Shown: positions 22,277-32,523 of the stretch, piece by piece
How the letters are laid out: each line of letters opens with the position of its first letter
Position numbering within the stretch: the stretch's first letter is position 1
Source of the DNA: Microglena sp. YARC
Lineage: Eukaryota > Chlorophyta > Chlorophyceae > Chlamydomonadales > Chlamydomonadaceae
Length of the DNA stretch: 64,000 bases
Assembly (NCBI GenBank): GCA_022414725.1
Contig: CM039462.1
Span: forward strand, 126,500,518 to 126,564,517
Direction of reading: 5' to 3'
Notes under the pieces: model-generated
What the model saw: only the letters and a program-made list of their open reading frames with translations
Database searches by the model: none
What the model was told of the DNA's origin: nothing
Program-made: the position numbers and the translations under genes

Positions 22277-22613
22277 GTGGACAGGCCAACTGTGGTTTGC
22301 ATGCTGGTGTGGGTCATCAACACATGCACGGGCAAAGACAGAAACACACATGTGTACACATGCACGCCCATGCACACACTTCAACTTGTAAGCAGTTGAA
22401 GGAACTTAGCTACACACAGCTGCACACATGTGCATGCACACACACACATGCATGCATGCACACATAGACACAATTACAATCATTCAAGCTCTCTCACACA
22501 CATGCTTTCCAGTAGTAACTAGGCAATCAGTTCTGTGATGCAACCACAACCACCTACCACCACAATCAACCACCAACCACCACAACCACCGTTCCTGCCA
22601 TGCGACGACGTAC

Positions 22614-22716
22614 CTGGAGCGCTCACGGCCGCCTTGGCCAGGCTTTCATCGAGCAGTGCCCCGTTGATAGCGTTGGTCGCTAGCAGCACGGCCGTCTCGA
22701 TGGCAGTGCTCGCCAT
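22614..22716 (-). CDS. TTC27: TTC27 homologue, exon 1 with start codon
   Basis: Begins at ATG 22,714-22,716 (minus strand). It codes 34 residues, MASTAIETAVLLATNAINGA onward to AAVSAP, plus one base, and ends at donor CCAG|GTACGTCG. The phase fits exon 2 exactly. The N-terminus is short, Ala-rich and poorly conserved in this family, so the start is chosen because it is the first ATG in the open phase and because the splice to exon 2 gives a continuous helix. No in-frame upstream extension was found that looks coding. Confidence 0.75.
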
Positions 22717-23270
22717 CGGGTAAGCGGAGTTGGCTTGGCAACGTTGGGCGGGTAGGGGCTGCGGGCGTATCGTGATCTGGCTGGGGGACTAGATCCACCG
22801 CTGTTGGTGTGCTGGTTGTTAAGAGGGGTAGAGGTAGGCAGGAAATGGAGTCCTGTTGTTAGGAGATTAAAAGCCCAGAAAGGTGGAGTGTGGAGTCCAG
22901 AAAGGGGGAATGGGAGGAGGATTGCGTGAAACTGTTTCGGTCGAAGGGGCGGAGGCGGAATTGTATAGAAGTTACTCGAACCTGGCAATGGTTCCGCCGG
23001 GCGGGGCGGGGGGGGCTAACCCGCAACATAATAGGGACTGAAGAGTGATCGTCAGCAGTCCCGTAGGAACTGAAAGTGTGATGCCCCGCAGGGGGATTTT
23101 TTTCCAGGCTAGCAAGCACCAACATCTGCTACTTCAACGAGCTACTTCTTTATGCTGCGAGCAACCTCTTTGAACTCGAAGCAACTTCTCGACTTTACAC
23201 TGCTCTTGAGTGCACAATTTTAGCTACCTCGGTTGGGCGAAGCAACCCCAACTGCCCCTTCGCTTCTAAT
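22717..23270. other. intergenic region upstream of TTC27
   Basis: Holds the presumed promoter of the minus-strand TTC27 gene, which is arranged head-to-head with the LRR gene at 24,691. I see no TATA-like or other motif I would defend. Short G-rich patches occur at 22,995-23,015. No coding region. Confidence 0.4.
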
Positions 23271-23275
23271 TCGGT

Positions 23276-23380
23276 GTTATACCTACTTCGATGCCAGACC
23301 TACCTATTCCAATGCCAGACCTAGCTACCGGTACTTCGATGCCAGACCTAGCTACTTCGATGCCAGAACTACTAACAAGC
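23276..23380. repeat. short minisatellite (TTCGATGCCAGACC units)
   Basis: Four to five units of about 24 bases with CTACTTCGATGCCAGACCTA, slightly diverged. Intergenic. Confidence 0.85.
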
Positions 23381-23529
23381 GATACAACTTCGATGATGCT
23401 TTAGGGAGTGCGCCCAACTTCGTTACTATGTCGCGAACCTTCATCCCACGCCTTCTTTCGTTTCCTGCGCTTATTATGTTGGAGGGTGGAACTTCGATGA
23501 GAGCACTGTACTTCTAAAAGTACTGAGCT

Positions 23530-24365
23530 GCATGATGGGTTTCATGCTTGATGAGGTTGCATGCAAGATGAAGTAGCCCTTTCAGAGTGCATGGTGATGA
23601 GGTTGCATGCAAGATTAGGTAGCCCTTTCAGGGTGCATGATGAGAAGGTTGCGTGCTTGATGAGGTTGCATGTAAGATGAAGTAGCCCTTCTAGGTTGCA
23701 TGATGATGGGGTTGTATACAAGATGAACTAGCCCTTTCCGGATGCATGCATGATGAAGGTGTAAGAAAGATGAGGTAGCCCCTTGAGGTTGCATATTTAT
23801 AAGGTAGCCCCCTGAGTCTGCAGGATGATGAGGTTGCATGCAAGATGAGGTTGAATGTATGATGAGGTAGCCCCTCGAGGTTGTATGATGTTGAGGTAGC
23901 CTCTGTAGGTTGCATGGTGTTGAGGTAGCCCCTTGAGGTTGCATGATGTTGAAGTAGTTCCTATAGGTTGCATGATGTTGAGGAAGCCCTTGAAGTTGCA
24001 TGGTGTTGGGGTAGCCCCTATAGGTTGCATGATGTTGGGGTAGCCCCTATAGGTTGCATGTTGTTGAGGTAGCCCCTATAGGTTGCATGATGTTGAGGTA
24101 GCTCCTATAGGTTGCGTGATGTTGGAGTAGCCCCTATAGATTGCGTGTTGTTGAGGTAGCTCCTATAGGTTGCATGATGTTGAAGTAGCCCCTAAAGCTT
24201 GCACAATGTTGAAGTAGCCCCTTGAGGTTGCATGATGTTGAGGAAGCCCTTGAAGTTGCATGGTGTTGGGGTAGCCCCTATAGGTTGCATGATGTTGGAG
24301 TAGCCCCTATAGATTGCATGATGTTGAGGTATCCCCTATTGGTTGCATGATGTTGAGGTTGCTCA
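23530..24365. repeat. 29-35-base minisatellite
   Basis: About 25 units of TGAGGTAGCCCCTATAGG followed by TTGCATGATGT. Units are longer and more diverged on the left (23,530-23,870) and about 29 bases and more regular on the right. A G run of about 30 bases begins at 24,394, shortly after the end. Repeats are contiguous with no unique spacers. Confidence 0.9.
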
Positions 24366-24690
24366 GTCCCTACTTTAGACCTGTACCAGGGGCGGGGGGC
24401 GGGGGGGGGGGGGGGGGGGGGGGCTGCTACCCAGCTGCTACCGTATTCAGCTACTGAGTGCTCGTATGGTAGCTACTTCGCCATTCGGATCACTTCGACT
24501 TACTTGCTCGTAATGATTCGCAGAGTCTTCTTTCTGCAGATTTCCTCGAATCCCCTAGCCCTCCTTGTGACTAGTGACTGATAAAGCGTTTTCCTGTGTC
24601 GCAAGAACACGCGCTCAGGACTTTTCATAACATCGAGTGCCACTTCCCTAGGGCACCCCCTATCTGATACAACCACCCAGGGCTAGGCGA

Positions 24691-25804
24691 ATGAACGAGG
24701 CTTCCTCTCAAGTGGCAGCAGGCTCGCCTGGAGCGCTCAGCAATTCCCTGTCCCAGCTACCCTTGGCTTCTCCTACCGGCGTTCTTTCTATTTCTACTCC
24801 ATCAACCACAAGTCTTCTTGATCTCCTAACTCAAATCATTGATGACATCCTGAGCATCCTTTTGATCCAGACCCAGAAGTCCCAGTCGCGAGTTCATCGT
24901 AGAACGATCAGACATGATCAGATTTCCACGCTTCGCTTGACATGCAGCATGTTGAACAATTTGGTGCTGGCCAGAACAACACAAATGGGTTTCAGTGGCA
25001 CTAACAAACTGACTCAGGAGTTATCATCACTACCAGTGCGTTTGCTTCAAACTTTGCCCAACCTTCAAGTGCTTGACCTGGAGCTTTGCCTGAAATCACC
25101 TCTCAGCCTGGTAGGACTGCCGACCACAATCACAGCTCTTATTCTCGGCCCGCCATCAGGCTGGGCAGATGAGACTGAGAGGAGTTATCTTGACCTCTCA
25201 CCGCTGTCAAAATGCATTGGCTTGAGAAATCTGGACATCTCCTCTATAAAGAGAGTTGAGGATCTTTCCCCTCTGGCAGCATGCCAGTGCCTGGAAGGGC
25301 TTAATATTCGCCTGTGCGTTGCCCTGACTTCCCTCTCTGCCCTGGCTCACTGCACCAATCTTCGCACTTTGGACATAAGCCAAACAAAGATCACTGACCT
25401 TGCACCCTCTGTCGTCATGCAAGGAGTTGGTGTCAATCAACTGCTGCGAATCTGGGGTCTCTAACTTGTCCCCACTCTCTGCCTGCGTGAAGCTTGTGAA
25501 TGTTAATTGCAGGCTGACAGAAGTGTCTAAAATATCCCCACTCTCTGCATGTTTGAAACTGGAGGAGGTCTACTGTGAGGAGACTTCTGTCAGAGACATC
25601 TCAAGTCTGGCTGCCTGCCCTCAACTCAGGGCCATTCAATGCCGCAATGATGTGATTGGTCTGCAACGGGAGTTTCTGTGGGCCTATGATGAAGATGGCA
25701 GTGATGAACTTACAGCAACCCGATGGTATCATCATGCTTTTCCAAAGGTTGACTTTGAAGTCACATTTGTACACAATGAGGATGACTACTGGATGTCATC
25801 ATGA
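24691..25804 (+). CDS. F-box-like/leucine-rich-repeat protein with one frameshift
   Basis: Two overlapping frames (24,691-25,464 and 25,400-25,804) form one protein if a single base is removed near 25,405-25,410. There ITDLAP should continue into LSSCKELVSINC but the frame breaks. Residues about 45-95 (LLTQIIDDILSILL, then ISTLRLTCSMLNNLV) resemble an F-box. The rest has about seven leucine-rich repeats of about 23 residues with the pattern L..LDIS.T.I.DLSPL..C. The C-terminus is acidic and ends in TGA at 25,802-25,804. There are no introns, unlike the neighbouring TTC27 gene. F-box/LRR proteins usually act as substrate receptors of SCF ubiquitin ligases; a plain LRR protein is the alternative. 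The break may be a sequencing error or true inactivation. The retrotransposon nest begins 53 bases after the stop. Confidence 0.75.
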
Positions 25805-25857
25805 TCAGTACGCCTAGCAAGCACCCAGATGTTACCGCATACTTTACATGTGCCCAT

Positions 25858-26199
25858 TGTCAACATGAATTGCGGTGCTCTCACGCGTTTTATGACTTGG
25901 TGACTACTTCTGTACTTCCTTAGAACTATCGGCTCTGCCAGTACTGTGCCAGCTTCCCGTAGTGACAGCTTCCCGTAGACTGTGTCATCCTTGAGTGACT
26001 CAGTGACAGCTTCCTGTTAGCTGCGTCACCGGTCTAGCCTGTACCCTGTTAGGTTCCTGGCTGCCGCCCCCTTTCACCACTGGTGCCCCTTGATGGGTCT
26101 CCTGTGCTTGTAATGCTATTCTCGTCTCCGTGTATAGATTGGCGCGTCTGTTCCGCTGCAACATCTCTGTCCACTCTTCGGAGTGTATTCTAGCTGATA
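25858..26199 (+). repeat. 5' LTR of copia copy A (342 bp)
   Basis: Full-length LTR, TGTCAACATG to AGCTGATA. It is the same length as the LTR between B and C and as the reconstructed A/B LTR. The outer flank is CCCAT. The transcription start and polyadenylation site cannot be placed. Confidence 0.95.
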
Positions 26200-26212
26200 G
26201 GTCATACGGTCC
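26200..26212 (+). promoter_or_regulatory. putative primer-binding site
   Basis: The base after the LTR starts GGTCATACGGTCC. At the same place copia E has GGTTATACGGCCC and copia D has GGTTATTTTGCCCA. GGTTAT...GCCC is close to the complement of the anticodon arm of initiator tRNA-Met (GGTTATGGGCCC), the half-tRNA primer used by Drosophila copia and Ty5. Copies A-C have drifted from this pattern. Confidence 0.5.
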
Positions 26213-26235
26213 TTCATTTCTACCACTGCTATTCA

Positions 26236-26446
26236 ATGCAACTTCCGCGAGGGCCTGCTGCCGGCTTTGAAAAGCTCACTGAATTAAATGGGCTTTCTCG
26301 GTCGCGCGGCATGCGCAGCGTCATTATTAGCAATGGCTGCGGCCTTATCCTTCCTCCGGAGTTTAGGGTTCCCACTGATTGGCTTGATGATTGCGCGCCA
26401 GCGGCCTCTGCTGCCGGAGAGGAGTCTCCTTCCGCCATCGTGGAAG

Positions 26447-26478
<32 letters not shown>

Positions 26479-27765
26479 AGTTATACCTCCATCTTTCCGA
26501 CTCCTCCTTCTGTCCAACGCCTCTCTGCTGAGGTTGAGGACGTTCTAATGAATCTTTGCTGTGTCCAGACACAGTCCATCAAGTATTCTTCGGGTCCTGC
26601 GCCGCCGACTGCCCAGTTCTGGGGTGGCTGCCAGTCTGACGATCACCTGACTGAAGATGAGCAGGACTTCAAGGACTACTTTGATGCCAACCGTTCAGAC
26701 TCTGATGATTTGAAGAGTGCTAAGAGTGGCGACTTCGGTGGAGCGACTCCGACTACTGCTACTCGAGTCTTTGAGACTTCTCCTGTATCGCCAGTGTATG
26801 AGCCTGCTCTTCCGTCGGCGCCTCTGCCTACACCTGCACCTACGCCAGCGCCTCTGCATGCACCTCTGCTTGTGCCACTTCCACCGGTCAACCCGGAGGT
26901 GGCCAAGCCGTCTTTGCTGCAAAGCTCTGCGTCCTTCGATCCCACCCCCTCCAGTCTTGACTTCGAGGTCTCGCGATTCTTGGGAGCATCTGCTCTCTGG
27001 TGGACCTCCTCCTAGTCTACAGCTGCGGGACTTCCGTCTTGTTCGCCGAGCTCAATCCGAGCTTGGATCTCTGGATGGCATCTTGTACGGTAGGCTGGAT
27101 TATCATGCCACTCAGGCCAATGTTGATCTCAAGGGTCGTGTTCGACGTGTGATGGCATTCACTGAGCTAGGTCTCAAGTGCCGGTCTTTTCTAGGGCCTG
27201 TTCCGGAGGGGCTTAGATATCCTCCTGCTCATGGGGTTACGTTTGGTGGTGTGAGGCGTAGGGATGCTGATCTGAAGGGTTACCAGTGGTTGCAGGTTCC
27301 CCGTCCTCTCTGTCCAGTAGAGCCTGATTTCGAGCTGGTAGTGAGTTTTGCACGGTCCCTGCCTGATGTTAGGAACATAGATGACCAGCGCGCGTATGAC
27401 GCTGGTCTTGCGGCTGAGTATTTTCTAGCTGTTCGTAAGTCTTTGGCACCTCTCACCCCTGCTCCTGCTGCTGGAACTTCGGCCTCTCATGCATGGTGAG
27501 TCCCGTGTAGATCCTGCACTGTTGGGTTTTAGTGCCCTGCCTCTGGACCGTCAGGAGTTCATGTGTCTCACCATGATGCTTGCTAACATGACGGATGCGA
27601 TGGTCAAAGTGTATCAGGACTTCGCCACTCCTCGGGATATCTTGATCGATATCCGGAGAAAGCAGTCTGATGCCCTTGCCGCTCGTGTCCCTCTCATGCT
27701 CATCGAGCTTCAAGGTGCATCCATGAGCCACTCTGAGCGTGTGGATGATTTCTTTCGCAAGGTCC
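26236..27765 (+). pseudogene. gag: copia A gag, 5' part (cut by LINE)
   Basis: Starts MQLPRGPAAGFEKLTELNG. An acidic/Pro-rich region follows a run of 32 C (26,447-26,478). Coding then passes through three frames: frame 1 to a stop after SALWWTSS (27,015), frame 2 (LRDFRLVRRAQSELGS...) to a stop after SASHAW (27,499), then frame 3 (ALPLDRQEFMCLTMMLANM ... RVDDFFRKVRG). The two frame changes and stops are common to A, B and C. Removing GT-AG segments of 55 bases (ending CTACAG) and 37 bases (GTGAGT to TTTTAG) would restore frame; whether these are introns or mutations is unknown. The LINE insertion interrupts the frame at the second half of the UBN2-like capsid region. Confidence 0.8.
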
Positions 27766-27770
27766 GCGGT

Positions 27771-28320
27771 TTACATTACATTACATTACATTACATTACA
27801 TTACATTACATTACATTACATTACATTACATTACATTACATTACATTACATTACATTACATTACATTACATTACATTACATTACATTACATTACATTACA
27901 TTACATTACATTACATTACATTACATTACATTACATTACATTACATTACATTACATTACATTACATTACATTACATTACATTACATTACATTACATTACA
28001 TTACATTACATTACATTACATTACATGACATGACATGACATGACATGACATGACATGACATGACATGACATGACATGACATGACATGACATGACATGACA
28101 TGACATGACATGACATGACATGACATGACATGACATGACATGACATGACATGACATGACATGACATGACATGACATGACATGACATGACATGACATGACA
28201 TGACATTACATTACATTACATTACATTACATTACATTACATTACATTACATTACATTACATTACATTACATTACATTACATTACATTACATTACATTACA
28301 TTACATTACATTACATTACA
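27771..28320 (-). repeat. pentanucleotide array: LINE 3' tail, (TGTAA)n with a (TGTCA)n block
   Basis: On the plus strand: 51 TTACA units (27,771-28,025), exactly 36 TGACA units (28,026-28,205), then 23 TTACA units (28,206-28,320), almost without errors. It joins the 3' end of the minus-strand LINE to the target site, so it is the element's tail (TGTAA in LINE orientation), secondarily expanded. Confidence 0.9.
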
Positions 28321-28585
28321 TGTTAAAGTCTACTTGACACCGCGAGGGTGTATGAGACTCTGTGCTTTAAACAAAAAGAAAAAGCACCCACAAAGCAAAA
28401 AACCCCATTACATCAGGGATGTGTCGAGGACAAACAAACCAAACTCCCAACCACCGTTTTGGTGGCGTAGGTATTAAACCCCCTAAAGCAGGACCCAGAT
28501 CTCAACCACTTATAGTGGCGGAGGTAAGAAGCTAACAAATGAGAAGTCACAAGAAGAAGAAAAGGGATAATAAATTACGGTGCCA
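28321..28585 (-). other. LINE 3' untranslated region
   Basis: Between the last LINE coding homology and the pentamer tail. It contains two related pieces, CCACCGTTTTGGTGGCG and CCACTTATAGTGGCGG, that can form short hairpins. No coding sequence. Confidence 0.6.
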
Positions 28586-31561
28586 CTAAGCAGTCCAGGG
28601 CTTCCTGTCTTGCTCTTCTACAAGTAGAAAGATAGTTAGGTTGCTCCAAGAAGACTTAGTGCCATTTCCATTCATAAAGGTTCTGAATGTGGAATCGCAG
28701 AATTCCACATTCCATACGGTTAAGTCGGTATCCTCATGGACATGCCTATAAATATCTTTAAACAGCTTCTGGTATCCACTACCCTCATTCTTTCTGTGTT
28801 CAGCCAATGGGAACCCATTCTAAACTGTGCTATAGAACGAATCTGATCCTGCTTATGTAAGGCGGATGTAAAGGGAATCAAGCCATTCTCATCATTGCTG
28901 TTGGCTGCGAACCATTTTTGGTATCGCAGGCGTTTAAAGCCAACCCTTCTCTCATCAGGGATGTCTCTAACTGCATTGGTGTCACTTGGGTACTTAAATC
29001 TCCATGACTCAAAAAATTCAGACATAATACCTTCGACATCGACAGCCTCCAAAATGTTGATGTTTTTACTGGATCCTAGCTTGTGGAGAGCACAACGCAA
29101 GTCATGAACCCAGCCAGTGTTGGAGTCAAAAGATTCCTCAAGAGCCATTCTAATGAGATCCTCAGGTTCTTTATGTATGGTCTTGTTCCAGAAGCGCAAA
29201 GCTTGTTTAAGCCAAGCAAAACACAACGGGGTTCTACCCAGCTCTTCCATGATAATATTAGATGTAGTAGATTGGCAAACACCCAACATTTGTTTAAGTA
29301 TACCTCTATACCATTTCTCACAAGCATGGTCATTTGAGATAAGTGTGTTGTTCAGAATAGAAGGAGCCCACACCTCACAGCCAAAATTCAGGATAGGTTG
29401 TACAAGAGAATCAAACAGGTGGGTGAGAATATCAATATTGTATATCTCCATAGTATGGCATCGCCTACGGAGCATGTGGTGTGCCTTTTGGGCCTTAGTG
29501 AGCATCCTAGAAAAAGCAGCTTTTGCACGATTGCTTGAGTCACCATCCACAAAGAGGGATCCCAAGTAGATAAAATATAACTTTGTAGAAAGTTGTGCTC
29601 CATCATAGACAAATTTGTAATCAGGATCCATGCGGGCCTCATCACAGAATTGCTTGTTGAAAACGACAATCTCAGTTTTCTTTATATTCACAGCCATCTT
29701 AGTAGCCTCGCAGAAATCTCTCAGGCAGTCAAGCATCGCTTGCATATCTGCCGGGGATTCTGCCATTATAGCTAGGTCATCAGCATAAAGTAACAGTTGC
29801 AGAATCTTTCCCCTAAGCTCAGCCCCTACATTTGGGAGCTTGGATTGGAGGAACGATTCAATTCAATCAATGAACAGACCGAATAGGAGTGGGATAGGGG
29901 GTCTCCTTGTTTAACTCCTACAAGGGATGGAAAGGAGGATCCAATGTCCCCATGTAGGCGAACTTGGAAAACAACATGATTATACATGGACTTAAGAATA
30001 CTGAGATAGGGGTCCTTGACTCCTAGCCTTGCTTAGCAATCCCATAGCAAGTCTCTGTTGACCCAATCATAAGCCTTCTTGAAATCAACAAAAGCCACAA
30101 AGAGTGGTTTTTTCTTCTCTATATATTTATCTACAATATGGTTAAGAATGAATGATGCATCTGCAGTACCTCTACCACTTCTAAATCCATATTGGCCAGC
30201 GGCTCTGAGGTTGAATTCTTCTGACCAATCATCTAGTCTACGTAGCATGCAAAGGGAGAAGATCTTTCCTATGGAGTTGCTCACCGCAAGACCTCGATAG
30301 TTGTCCTTGTCATACACACTGCCTTTGGATTTGGGTACGGGTACCAAGGCAGCTGCAGCCCATTGGCTAGGGTAAGAGGTCTTCCAGATGAGATTAAACA
30401 GGTTAGTCATAGCTTGTACAAATCGGGAGTTGGCCTCAAGGGAAGCAAATCTGTACCATTCTGCAGGGATACCATCTACCCCGGGGGAGGAGTTTTTCCG
30501 TAGGGATTGGAGAACAGAAAACACCTCCTGGGTGGTAAAGTCTTGACATAACCACGTTGGTGCGGCCTCTATCTGAGGTCCATCAGCTTGAGGGACAAAG
30601 TCCCTAGCATCCAGACTTGGATCAATACCTACTTGCACATCAAAGAGGTCTGCAAAATAATCAGTCCAATCATGAATTGTGATATCTGCCGTAGTGGCCT
30701 TGTTAGGCTCACGCACGTCTTTCCAAAAACTTTTCGGATTATGCCGAAGATTCGTATGAAGGTTCTCCATTCGTGTTTCTAGCCACTTCCTCTTCTTTCT
30801 TCTGAGAATCCTCTTGTACTCCTTGTGCATAGAACCAGCCAAGTCAGAGCTAGAGCCATGTTGATGTTCTGCTTGGCTTGCGGCCTGTCTAGCACGATTG
30901 CATTCATCATCATACCATGCGTTCACGGGCCCGTGCTTACGCTTAGCTACAAGTTTGTGACATGGTGTGCATTTGCTTATGGCTAGTTCAATAGCACTAG
31001 CAATCCCCTTCTCTGAATCTTCCATAGATGAGCTATGGAGTGCATTGTCAAGTAATCGGTTAACGTCTGGGTCACGCTTAATTGTGTGTGCATACATCTG
31101 GACATAGTTGTCTTTCCATTTCAGTTTGGGCGAAGGTTTACCACCAGCAGGTGTACTAATAGTACCTTGAGAAGGCCTAAGGGCAGCATCTGGTATGTGG
31201 AGTGTGATAGGCATGTGGTCAAACTTTCTACCCCCGGGCCTGAGAGGGCAGTCATGCTTGGGAGCCACACTAAACTTGACTCCTGGGGTGTTGAGAAGAC
31301 TAGGGGCGGCTAGCGCATAATCAATGACAGATTTCTTGTCCATGCCATCTGCAAAGAAGGTATGTGCACCTTGCATATCACCTTCTGTTATACCGTTAAG
31401 GATGATAAGACCAGTTACTACACATAGCTGGAGTAGGGCCCCCCCCAATCGATTGGGGGGAGCTGTGTCCATGCTACACCTCGGTTGAATGGTTTGGTTG
31501 GGGGCTGTACTATTGGTTTGGGATACTGGTTCATCTCCTAACTCGGTATCTTCATTGTCCA
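28586..31561 (-). pseudogene. LINE ORF2: endonuclease end and reverse transcriptase
   Basis: From 31,561 downward the frame starts in the endonuclease C-terminus (FDHMPITLHI, the SDH-type motif). It passes a linker and enters the RT: SPGVDGIPAEWYR, DNYRGLAVSNSIGKIFS, QYGFRSGRGTADASFILNHI and VAFVDFKKAYDWVNRDLLWD. A TAA stop follows at 30,033-30,035, although homology continues in frame (ARLGVKDPYLSILKSMYNHV, GVKQGDPLS). A frameshift precedes the YADD motif (LLYADDLAIMAESPADMQ, about 29,780). The thumb and C-terminal region run to 28,720 and, in another frame, to 28,586. Full endonuclease and any ORF1 are missing because of 5' truncation. Non-functional. A clade (jockey/I/RTE-like) cannot be assigned by eye. 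Confidence 0.85.
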
Positions 31562-31762
31562 TGTCAGAGCGGGAAAGAGAACAATCAAAGGAGAACGCAA
31601 CGAACAATTACAAAGGGCAGGGTCAAAGCCCAAGTACCCGACAGTCAAGATACTGGCAGTCGGGGTTAGGGTACAGCCAAGGGGCACATCACGTGACCCT
31701 AGTCTGACCAGCACAGATCAGTGCCAGTAACACAGTGAGACCAAGTGCAGCAATCGCTGACA
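31562..31762 (-). repeat. 3' LTR of copia D (201 bp)
   Basis: Minus-strand reading TGTCAGCGATTG to CTCTGACA, with perfect 6-base inverted ends TGTCAG/CTGACA. Preceded (plus 31,763-31,773) by the polypurine tract CCTAGGTGGAG, which is the same TAGGTGGAG found in copies A-C and E. Confidence 0.95.
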
Positions 31763-32523
31763 CTCCACCTAGGTCGACACTGTCCTACTGTCAAAGACCA
31801 AAACACACGCACATTAGTTCAGCCACTGTTTAAGCTATTTTCTAGAGGCAAAAGATTGAGAGCACGTAACTATTCAACTGGTCTGTTGCTCATTTGCACT
31901 CAGAACGCAGTAATATCAAGAGGTACAGCCCAACCGAAAATCCTCACTGTGCCTGTATGTTTGAACAGGTGCAATAGCGTCTAAAATGACCTAAGTGGCT
32001 GAAGTACAGTAACATCAAACTTGATGAACCGTACACAATTAACTACACAACAGTGTGCACATCCTGGGCTCTCAATAGCTCCAGGAACAACCCAAACCAA
32101 ACCCAGACAGATCTCATTGGCAGAGAGTCCCTGCCGTATTAGAAATTCCAAAAGAAGGAAAATCCAATCCCCAAAACTGTAAGAAATTATTTCTCACAGT
32201 GTACACACACCATATTCAGGTATGTATTAATATCCCTCCAAATACCCGGGTTAACCTATCAGTCTCCACCTAATTCACCAACAAGAGTGAATAAAGGGAA
32301 AACCAAAAAAGGAAAAAATCCCATTAAAAACCCACATGGCAGTGCAATCCTGCGGAAGGGCTAAACCGAATTCCGACGCAGGTACAAGCAAACCTAGGAC
32401 TGCTGGTCATAGCCATGGCAGCCATAGGCACACGTTACACAAAGACCAGGCCTGTGAGAGGCCAGAAAACTAGGGGGAAACCCTAAAATGTTCAACCTAC
32501 AAAAACAAAACCAAAAGGAAGAA
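31763..32523 (-). other. copia D 3' untranslated region
   Basis: Between the pol stop (32,524) and the polypurine tract. No reading frame of interest; sequence is A-rich on the plus strand. Confidence 0.7.

Noticed and set aside
23530..24365. Regular 29-35-base repeats resembling a CRISPR array
   Set aside because: The repeats are contiguous with no unique spacers, units diverge gradually, and the context is a eukaryotic intergenic region.
27739..28206. Repeat proteins from the pentamer array (ITLHY and SCHVM frames)
   Set aside because: Both derive from the TTACA/TGACA microsatellite in all phases.
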